Origin: Actinomycetota bacterium
GTDB lineage: Bacteria > Actinomycetota > Actinomycetes > Nanopelagicales > Nanopelagicaceae
Assembly: GCA_009702465.1 (NCBI GenBank)
Contig: WLHY01000017.1
Location: forward strand, 1-11,582
Reading direction: 5' to 3'
Length of the DNA stretch: 11,582 nt
Shown here: positions 6,128-11,582 of the stretch, in pieces
Numbering within the stretch: the first letter of the stretch is position 1
Layout of the letters: each line of letters begins with the position of its first letter
Position numbers and translations under genes: made by a program
The notes under the pieces: model-generated
The model's database searches: none
The model's input: only the letters and a program-made list of their open reading frames with translations
Told to the model about the DNA's origin: nothing

Positions 6128-6880
6128 ATGAGTAGCGCCTTAATTGTTACCGCACTTGCGAGTGGCGTATTTATCGGAAGCGTTCTTGGCTTTATCGGAG
6201 CCGGTGGTGCGATGGTAACTGTACCCATTTTGGTTTACCTCTTTGATTTCTCACCATTTCAAGCAACAACCGCCGCCTTGGCGGTGGTACTAGTTACAGC
6301 AATCGCCAGCTTAATTCCTCGTTACAAAAGCAAAGATGTCTTGATCAAAGAGGCGTTAATAATCTGGGCACTTGGCTTGCTGACAAGTGTTGGCTTAAGC
6401 GCTATCGCCGATTCACTACCAGATCGGTTGATCTTAATTGGATTCTCACTTGTTTTAATTGGCGCCGGAATATCTATGCTGCAACCGCCATTGCAAAATC
6501 AGCCAGAGCGCAAGCTCTCAACTGGCTACCTAGTTTTGCTCTCCTTAATAACTGGATCATTAACTGGCTTGTTTGGCATTGGTGGCGGCTTTGTTGCAAT
6601 ACCTATTCTTATTCTCTTTTTTCAGACACCGCCAAATAAAGCAGCTGGTACCTCACTTTTAATCATCGCCCTAAACAGCGCAACTGCATTTATCGTGAAA
6701 TTTAATCAATGGAGTGAGATCAACTGGCGATACCCATTCATTATCGCGGTGGCTGCAGTAATTACCGCCTCCTTATCCTCAAGGTTGGCTATTAAGTTAC
6801 CTACTGTTCATCTTAAAAAAGGGTTTGCATATCTGCTTTTTCTCCTCGCCGCATTTACGATCCTCGCAGAGATTTTTTAA
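6128..6880 (+). CDS. TauE/SafE family membrane transporter
   Basis: This 250-residue polytopic protein (about 7-8 hydrophobic segments) has the internal duplication typical of TauE/SafE. The first repeat contains GFIGAGGAMVTVPILVYLF followed by FSPFQATTAALAV; the second contains GLFGIGGGFVAIPILILFF followed by PNKAAGTSLLIIALNS. The Gly-rich turn plus V/A-x-P-I-L and the A-(T/G)-T/S-(A/L)-L helix are the family hallmarks. Members export or import small sulfur-containing anions (sulfite, sulfoacetate, thiosulfate); the substrate here cannot be read from sequence. GGAAG about 9 nt before the ATG may serve as Shine-Dalgarno. The aquaporin and ArsC genes follow after 22 nt, so it is probably the first gene of that operon and could handle sulfur or arsenic oxyanions. 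Confidence 0.88.
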   Translation: MSSALIVTALASGVFIGSVLGFIGAGGAMVTVPILVYLFDFSPFQATTAALAVVLVTAIASLIPRYKSKDVLIKEALIIWALGLLTSVGLSAIADSLPDRLILIGFSLVLIGAGISMLQPPLQNQPERKLSTGYLVLLSLITGSLTGLFGIGGGFVAIPILILFFQTPPNKAAGTSLLIIALNSATAFIVKFNQWSEINWRYPFIIAVAAVITASLSSRLAIKLPTVHLKKGFAYLLFLLAAFTILAEIF

Positions 6881-6902
6881 GGAAGTTTAGAGGGAGCCCC
6901 AT

Positions 6903-7559
6903 ATGGCTGATGCCGGTACTTTAAAAGCACCAGCGACTGAGTTTGTGGCAACGGGTTTATTAGCTTTAGCCATTGTTGGCTCAGGTCATATGGCTAGTGG
7001 TTTAACTAATGATCTTGCTCTGACCTTACTTGTAAATGGTTTGGCGATCGCTGCAGGCTTAGCGGTAGCAATTAAATTGGCGGCGCCAATTAGTGGTGCC
7101 CACTTAAATCCAGTAGTTACCTTGGTGATGGCGTTTTATAAAAAAATTACTCCAGTTACAGGATTGTTTTATGTAGTAGCCCAAATCAGTGGTGCGATAT
7201 CCGGTGTTTTAATTGCAAATTACCTATTTGATGAAAACCTGGTGCAGAGCGCCAGTCAATTAAGATCTGGCACGAATTTATTTATTGCTGAAATTATTGC
7301 CACCGCAGGATTGATCTGGATAATCCTGGCTTACCTAAAAAAGCCAGAGGTAATTGGAATCTATGTTCCGCTTTGGATATTTAGTGCAATCTTCTTTACA
7401 TCATCTACCGCTTTTGCTAATCCAGCAATAAGTATTGCTCGTAGCTTTACCGATTCATTTACCGGTATTGCGATTGAATCAACACCCGCCTTTATCCTTG
7501 CTCAATTAATTGGAGCCGCATTAGGCGTATCACTAGCCAAAGGATTGAAAAATGAGTAA
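6903..7559 (+). CDS. aqpS: AqpS-type aquaporin (MIP family), likely arsenite channel
   Basis: This 218-residue MIP channel has six hydrophobic helices and two half-helix motifs: GAHLNPVVTL with N69-P-V71 (NPV in place of NPA), and STAFANPAISIAR with N173-P-A175. Residue 176, just after the second motif, is Ile, where water-selective aquaporins have the Arg of the aromatic/arginine filter. Loss of that Arg is a feature of AqpS channels encoded next to ArsC, as in the Sinorhizobium arsenic operon, and suggests a wider pore able to pass uncharged arsenite. It sits in the cytoplasmic membrane. GAGGGAG with a 6-nt gap precedes the ATG. The last 8 nt overlap arsC, tying the two functions together. 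A plain glycerol/water channel is the alternative. Confidence 0.85.
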   Translation: MADAGTLKAPATEFVATGLLALAIVGSGHMASGLTNDLALTLLVNGLAIAAGLAVAIKLAAPISGAHLNPVVTLVMAFYKKITPVTGLFYVVAQISGAISGVLIANYLFDENLVQSASQLRSGTNLFIAEIIATAGLIWIILAYLKKPEVIGIYVPLWIFSAIFFTSSTAFANPAISIARSFTDSFTGIAIESTPAFILAQLIGAALGVSLAKGLKNE

Positions 7560-7944
7560 ACCCTCCGTTTTATTTGTCTGCGTACACAATGCTGGCCGAT
7601 CTCAAATGGCAGCAGCTTGGCTTACTAAATTAGCTGGTGAAAAGGTTGAGGTTAGATCAGCTGGATCGGCGCCCGCAGATTCAATAAATCCAGCGGTCGT
7701 TGAAGCGATGCTTGAGGTAGGAATTGATATTTCACATGAGATGCCGAAGGTATTAACCACCACCGCAGTTGAACAATCTGATGTTGTAATAACTATGGGC
7801 TGTGGTGATGCCTGTCCATTTTTTCCAGGCAAAAGGTACCTTGATTGGCCATTAACAGATCCAGCTGGGCAGGGTGTTGCAGCAATTAGACCCATACGTG
7901 ATGAAATAAAGGTATTAGTAGAGGAATTAATTTCTACGCTCTAA
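7552..7944 (+). CDS. arsC: Arsenate reductase, low-molecular-weight phosphatase type
   Basis: This 130-residue cytosolic enzyme reduces arsenate to arsenite. The phosphatase-like P-loop is C10-V-H-N-A-G-R16-S-Q-M, with Cys10 as the attacking thiol and Arg16 binding the oxyanion. GCGDACP supplies Cys84 and Cys88, and D103 in WPLTDPAG is the expected acid. The three-Cys layout resembles thioredoxin-linked ArsC, and the GCGDACPFFPG sequence also resembles actinobacterial mycothiol-type ArsC, so the electron donor is uncertain. Length is normal for the family. AAAGGA 6-7 nt upstream within the aquaporin gene is the Shine-Dalgarno. The product arsenite probably leaves through the upstream channel. 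No arsR, arsB or acr3 gene is nearby in the window. Confidence 0.93.
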   Translation: MSKPSVLFVCVHNAGRSQMAAAWLTKLAGEKVEVRSAGSAPADSINPAVVEAMLEVGIDISHEMPKVLTTTAVEQSDVVITMGCGDACPFFPGKRYLDWPLTDPAGQGVAAIRPIRDEIKVLVEELISTL

Positions 7945-7954
7945 AGTTGGTTAA

Positions 7955-8743
7955 GTGAAGTTATCAATTGAAAAATTTGGCAGTGGTGAACCTTTGGTTT
8001 TGCTCCACGGGATGGGCTCGGCGGCGACCGCTTGGAAGCCATTAATCCCAGAGCTATCAAAACAATTTGAGATTTACACAGTTGATCTGCCCGGTCATGG
8101 AAAATCACCGCTAAATCCAACAACTGCGATGGATCCGCAATCACTTGCAAATTTAGTTTTAGAAAATCTTCAACAAAAAGGCTTAACCTCTTTTCACTTG
8201 GTAGGAAACTCACTGGGTGGTTGGATCTGCCTTGAGATTGCCGCAGCACATCCAGAGAAGGTTTTATCACTAACTGGTTTAGCACCCGCTGGTTTATGGA
8301 TCGCCCCCTTTAACTCTAGATATCCTGGTGAGTTAGCGATTCGTGCGATGGCTAAGGGATTGAACAAAGTGGCGCCAAGAACATTAAATTACAACTGGAG
8401 CAAGAAAATCGGTTTTGAAACTGTCTCACCTAGATGGCAATCACTTGATTATCAAATCTGTGTTGATGCAGTTAAAGCGATGGCTGATTCAGAGGGGTAC
8501 TTTCCAGCTTGGGATGGCATGTTAAGAAAGAGATTTGATAAACCGATATCACCAAAAGTTCCAATCACAATTATTTTTGGCGATACCGACCACACCCTTC
8601 CTGCAAAAACCTGCCAAGAGCGATCCCTTGCTCCAGCACATGCCAAATGGATCATCCTGCCCGAGACGGGACACGCTCCGATGTGGGATAGCACTAATGA
8701 GGTGCTGGCTGAAATTTTAGATACTGCTAAGTTAGCAAGATGA
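7955..8743 (+). CDS. Alpha/beta hydrolase fold protein
   Basis: This 262-residue soluble hydrolase carries HGMGSAATAWKP (18-29, oxyanion-hole HG), DLPGHGKS (44-51), the nucleophile elbow G84-N-S86-L-G-G, G209-D-T-D212-x-x-x-P (probable Asp212) and G239-H240 as catalytic histidine, so the Ser-Asp-His triad is complete. It resembles esterases and C-C hydrolases of the MhpC/BioH kind; the substrate is unknown. The start is GTG at 7955, 10 nt after the arsC stop, with no clear Shine-Dalgarno. Its end overlaps the CrtA-like gene as ATGA, so a role in carotenoid or lipid ester metabolism is possible but only contextual. Confidence 0.85.
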   Translation: MKLSIEKFGSGEPLVLLHGMGSAATAWKPLIPELSKQFEIYTVDLPGHGKSPLNPTTAMDPQSLANLVLENLQQKGLTSFHLVGNSLGGWICLEIAAAHPEKVLSLTGLAPAGLWIAPFNSRYPGELAIRAMAKGLNKVAPRTLNYNWSKKIGFETVSPRWQSLDYQICVDAVKAMADSEGYFPAWDGMLRKRFDKPISPKVPITIIFGDTDHTLPAKTCQERSLAPAHAKWIILPETGHAPMWDSTNEVLAEILDTAKLAR

Positions 8744-9402
8744 TCACCGTTATATATTTCTGGCGGATTAAGAGAATCTATATTCCGATAGCTGTTTTGT
8801 TTATGGCGATACATCGCCGATCTATCAAGAGATTTCCATCAGTTGGCTTTGTTAAATTACTTGGCACCGGTAAAGGAAAGAGCTTTACACCAAAGGATGC
8901 CGATGCAACTCGTTGGGGTCTACTAGTAACGATTGCCGAGGATAATTTAATTAAATTTGAAGATTCACTACCTCTTAGGCAGTGGCGATCAATTTCAACC
9001 TCCCAATACTGTGCAACCCTGCAACCAATTTCAGCTCATGGATTGTGGTCGAAGAAACAACCCTTTGAGATTTGGCAACAAAGTTGGGATGGCAAAGTTG
9101 CTGCAATTACCCGCGCCCGTATCTCTTGGCGACAAAACTTTAAATTCTGGCGAGCTGTTCCGCCAGTCACGCAAAGTTTGCACCAATCCCCTGGATTGAT
9201 AAATGCAATTGGAATAGGTGAAGCGCCAATAGGTCTGCAAGGTACATTTTCAATTTGGCAGGATGGCCGATCTCTAAGGGATTTTGCATATAAAGGGCAG
9301 GCTCATACCCAGGCGATTACCGCCACCGCAGAAAATAATTGGTACTCCGAGGAGCTTTTCGCCAGATTTGCCATCATCAGGGAGTCAGGCAACTTGCAGT
9401 AA
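8740..9402 (+). CDS. crtA: CrtA (spheroidene monooxygenase)-like protein
   Basis: This 220-residue protein follows the CrtA pattern: a hydrophobic N-terminal segment (about 13-25), FVKLLGTGKGKSFTP (37-51), a region ending SAHGLWSKKQPF, TRARI (124-128), FWRAVP (136-141), GIGEAP (158-163), FSIWQD (170-175) and the C-terminal WYSEELFARFAI (201-212). CrtA enzymes are haem monooxygenases that hydroxylate carotenoids and take them to ketones, as in spheroidenone formation. Here the position directly ahead of CruF-like, glycosyltransferase and CrtI-type genes supports a carotenoid substrate. The start overlaps the hydrolase stop (ATGA). The exact carotenoid and reaction cannot be told; some family members outside phototrophs are uncharacterised. 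Confidence 0.78.
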   Translation: MITVIYFWRIKRIYIPIAVLFMAIHRRSIKRFPSVGFVKLLGTGKGKSFTPKDADATRWGLLVTIAEDNLIKFEDSLPLRQWRSISTSQYCATLQPISAHGLWSKKQPFEIWQQSWDGKVAAITRARISWRQNFKFWRAVPPVTQSLHQSPGLINAIGIGEAPIGLQGTFSIWQDGRSLRDFAYKGQAHTQAITATAENNWYSEELFARFAIIRESGNLQ

Positions 9403-9432
9403 GGCTGGCAAGAGTTGAGGCACAATTACCCC

Positions 9433-10245
9433 ATGTCGCTTCGTCAATTTTACCCAAAGCGCAATACTCGCAAAACAATCTCAAATCAAAAGTTGTTTCT
9501 GCTCTATGCAGTTGCAGCTATAGCAATTTTGCTGCAAATCTCCTACCCATTACTTGAGGAAGAGCCACTGCGACTAGTAACTATTGCAACTGTTTACTGG
9601 GCGGCGGGCGCGATGTGTTTACATGCACTTCTGGCTTACGGCACAACTTACGCATTAACTTTTCTTGGTACAACCTTTACTTATGCCTTAATTATTGAAC
9701 AGATTGGCAGCAAAACTGGTTGGCCATTTGGTACCTACGAGTACTCAGGCTCACTTGGATATCAAATATATGGAGTCCCATTGGTTGTTCCATTTGCTTG
9801 GGTGATGATGGCACACCCAATTTTAATCGCTGCTAGAAAAGTTACTAAAAATTGGGTCTTCTTATATGGTGGAATTGGTTTAATGGCTTGGGATCTATTT
9901 CTAGATCCGCAAATGGTTTTAGCTGGCCGCTGGGAGTGGAGCTTTACTGGGGCGCATGTGCCATTTCAACCGATGATTCCGTTATCAAATCTCTTTGGTT
10001 GGTTGTTAACTGGTATGGGCCTGATGGCAATTTTAAATTTGATTTTAAAATATGATCGCAGGCGAACTGGAACATCAACAACTATTCCAGATTTTTTCTT
10101 GATCTGGTGTTGGTTTGGTGGCGTGGTAGGTAACATCTTCTTCTTTGATCAACCAGGCGTAGCCTTAATCGGTGGTGTTGTCTTTGGTCTCTTCCTAATT
10201 CCCTACCTATTTATGTTGCGCTTTGGGCCACCCGATACCTTTTAA
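9433..10245 (+). CDS. cruF: CruF-like carotenoid 1,2-hydratase (DUF422 family)
   Basis: This is a multi-pass membrane protein of 270 residues from the ATG at 9433, with about 7-8 hydrophobic segments. Typical family blocks are present: the GTTFTYALIIEQIGSKTGWPFGTYEYS segment (E and GxPFGxYxY), PLVVPFAWVMMAHP, a GLMAWDLFLDPQM block with acidic residues in the membrane, and W-E-W followed by G-x-x-x-P-F-x-P-x-x-P-L-S-N-x-x-G-W. CruF adds water to the terminal double bond of lycopene-like ends, giving the 1'-OH later glycosylated. A TTG at 9415 would add six residues; the ATG is preferred since no Shine-Dalgarno serves the TTG well, but support for either is weak. The stop overlaps the next start as TAATG. 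Confidence 0.84.
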   Translation: MSLRQFYPKRNTRKTISNQKLFLLYAVAAIAILLQISYPLLEEEPLRLVTIATVYWAAGAMCLHALLAYGTTYALTFLGTTFTYALIIEQIGSKTGWPFGTYEYSGSLGYQIYGVPLVVPFAWVMMAHPILIAARKVTKNWVFLYGGIGLMAWDLFLDPQMVLAGRWEWSFTGAHVPFQPMIPLSNLFGWLLTGMGLMAILNLILKYDRRRTGTSTTIPDFFLIWCWFGGVVGNIFFFDQPGVALIGGVVFGLFLIPYLFMLRFGPPDTF

Positions 10246-11309
10246 TGCTATCTCTCCTAATTGTAAGTGCCTTAGCCTTTCTACTTTCGCTACTTAATTT
10301 TTTAACCATCAGAAGAGTTAGAGATATACCAGCTACCATTAATAAAAAGGTCTCAATTTTGATTCCGATGCGCAATGAGGCGCGGAATGTTCGAGATTGC
10401 ATAAACACCGTAATGGCCCAAAAGGGTTTAACTGATTTTGAAGTTATTGTTTTAGATGATCATTCAACAGATGCCACCTCCGCACTTCTATCTGAGTTTA
10501 AAGAGATTAAAACCATCACCAGTCAATCACTGCCTCAAGGTTGGCTTGGAAAGAATTGGGCCTGTCACCAATTAAGCCAAGCCGCTAGTGGTGAGATTTT
10601 GGTCTTTTTTGATGCAGATGTGCGGTTGCGCGAGAATGCAGTTGCCAGCGCTATCTTGGCCATGGGTAGTTGGGATTTTATCTCTCCTTATCCAAGACAG
10701 TTGAGCATAGGTTTTATCGAATCGATCTTTCAGCCACTTTTGCACTGGTCTTGGTTTGCCTCTGTGCCGCTAATTATTTCGCAGAGATTTAAAGTTAAAT
10801 CGATGGTGGTTGCAAATGGTCAATTTCTAGTAATCAACAAAATGGCTTATTTAACAGCTGGTGGTCATGCTGAAATTAAAGGTGAAGTTTTGGATGATCT
10901 TGAGTTAGCAAAGTTGCTGGTAACAAATGGCTTTAGTGGAAATGTGGCCGAGGGTTCAGATGTTGCTGATTGTTTGATGTATCAAACTCCGATGGAGTTG
11001 TTTTCCGGTTACCAAAAATCATTGTGGCGAGCCTTTGGTGGCCTAGCTGGCAGTATTTTTGTCGCACTTTTACTTCTTTCAACTGGCCCACTCTCTTTAA
11101 TCCTGGCACTTGCTGGCTCTGGATTAGCTGCCCTTTCATTTATCTTAATTTTGTGCAGTCGCACTCTCTCATCTATCAGGGCGAAGAACTCAATTACCAA
11201 AGGAATTTGGCATCCAGTTGCAATTCTTATCTTTGTAGGAGTTCTTACCTACTCTTGGATTGGTAAGTACCGTGGCAGTTTAAAGTGGCGAGATAGAGTG
11301 ATTTCCTAA
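10245..11309 (+). CDS. Family 2 carotenoid glycosyltransferase (CruC/CruG-like)
   Basis: This 354-residue protein has an N-terminal membrane anchor (about 3-20), a GT-A catalytic domain and two or three C-terminal hydrophobic segments (about 268-305 and 322-340). Visible motifs are L39-I-P-M-R-N-E-A-R-N (nucleotide-sugar binding), D71-D-H-S-T-D, the metal-binding D123-A-D125, the probable catalytic-base block L216-D-D-L-E-L-A and a QxxRW-like S259-L-W-R-A-F-G-G. This layout is that of hydroxychlorobactene glucosyltransferase CruC and the myxol 2'-transferase CruG. Directly following a CruF-like hydratase, it most likely glycosylates the new tertiary hydroxyl at the membrane. It starts by TAATG overlap with cruF and ends the same way with the next gene. 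Confidence 0.86.
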   Translation: MLSLLIVSALAFLLSLLNFLTIRRVRDIPATINKKVSILIPMRNEARNVRDCINTVMAQKGLTDFEVIVLDDHSTDATSALLSEFKEIKTITSQSLPQGWLGKNWACHQLSQAASGEILVFFDADVRLRENAVASAILAMGSWDFISPYPRQLSIGFIESIFQPLLHWSWFASVPLIISQRFKVKSMVVANGQFLVINKMAYLTAGGHAEIKGEVLDDLELAKLLVTNGFSGNVAEGSDVADCLMYQTPMELFSGYQKSLWRAFGGLAGSIFVALLLLSTGPLSLILALAGSGLAALSFILILCSRTLSSIRAKNSITKGIWHPVAILIFVGVLTYSWIGKYRGSLKWRDRVIS

Positions 11310-11582
11310 TGGCAAAGATTGCAGTAATTGGTGCAGGTATCGGCGGTTTAAGTGTTGCTGCTCGATTAGCTAAAGCTGGCCATATTGTTGAAATTTATGA
11401 GGCCTCCGATCGAAGTGGTGGCAAATGTCGAACTGAATGGTTTGGTGATTATGGATTTGATACTGGTCCATCGCTACTAACCATTCCTGCGGTTTATCGT
11501 GATTTGTTTATAAAGACTGGTAAAAGATTAGAGCACACCTTAGATGTAAAGCCGGTGGATCCCGCCTTTACCTACAACTTTG
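11309..11582 (+). CDS. crtI: Carotenoid desaturase, CrtI/CrtD type (5' part, runs off the right edge)
   Basis: The 91 visible residues form the N-terminal FAD-binding region: G8-A-G-I-G-G with E31 ending the second beta strand, S36-G-G-K-x-R-T, and the family hallmark F50-D-T-G-P-S-L-L-T-x-P. This is typical of CrtI-type phytoene desaturases and relatives such as CrtD (methoxyneurosporene/hydroxycarotenoid 3,4-desaturase). Position behind CruF-like and glycosyltransferase genes fits either CrtI or CrtD; the distinguishing C-terminal part is outside the window. The ATG overlaps the previous stop (TAATG). Stop codon not reached. Confidence 0.85.
   Translation, partial: MAKIAVIGAGIGGLSVAARLAKAGHIVEIYEASDRSGGKCRTEWFGDYGFDTGPSLLTIPAVYRDLFIKTGKRLEHTLDVKPVDPAFTYNF

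Noticed and set aside
8452..8814. Minus-strand ORF of 120 codons opposite the hydrolase/crtA junction
   Set aside because: It is the complement of the conserved hydrolase C-terminus, with no recognisable motif and no own promoter.
9415..9432. TTG start adding six residues to the CruF-like protein
   Set aside because: The extra residues match nothing in the family, and the ATG at 9433 gives a normal start; kept only as an alternative.

Overview
The window looks like the chromosome of a low-GC, streamlined actinobacterium, most likely a freshwater Nanopelagicales (acI: Planktophila/Nanopelagicus-like) or a close relative. This rests on actinobacterial signatures (DUF3040 just upstream of mraZ, an error-prone DnaE paired with DUF6504, a LexA box of the TCGAAC-N4-GTTCGA type) combined with AT-rich DNA, very short intergenic gaps, many ATGA/TAATG overlaps and carotenoid genes. 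The taxon is an inference; no rRNA or marker gene is present.

Left part, minus strand (1-5466). At the left edge are the first bases of mraZ (head of the division/cell-wall dcw cluster), preceded by a phased array of MraZ-type boxes. Upstream of that lie a terminator and a DUF3040 membrane protein gene, then a compact three-gene DNA-damage tolerance operon. In transcription order this operon is a DUF6504 protein, an error-prone DnaE-type polymerase whose PHP metal site has decayed, and a catalytically intact Y-family Pol IV. It has a recognisable promoter and a perfect 16-bp palindromic SOS (LexA) box directly behind the -10 and across the first start codon. The layout resembles the ImuB-DnaE2 mutasome, but no ImuA or inactive ImuB is present.

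Middle, plus strand (5475-7944). A divergent intergenic region of about 150 bp with two palindromes leads to a DoxX-type membrane protein that ends in a strong terminator. Then a TauE/SafE transporter, an AqpS-type aquaporin and a thiol-dependent arsenate reductase ArsC follow with gaps of 22 and -8 nt. The aquaporin-ArsC pair is an arsenate detoxification module in which ArsC makes arsenite and the channel lets it leave.

Right part, plus strand (7955-11582). With no visible terminator, the same transcription unit continues into an alpha/beta hydrolase, a CrtA (spheroidene monooxygenase)-like protein, a CruF-like carotenoid hydratase, a CruC/CruG-like carotenoid glycosyltransferase and the start of a CrtI/CrtD-type carotenoid desaturase, most joined by 1-4 nt overlaps. 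Together these predict an oxygenated, glycosylated carotenoid. No tRNA, rRNA, CRISPR array or insertion sequence was seen.
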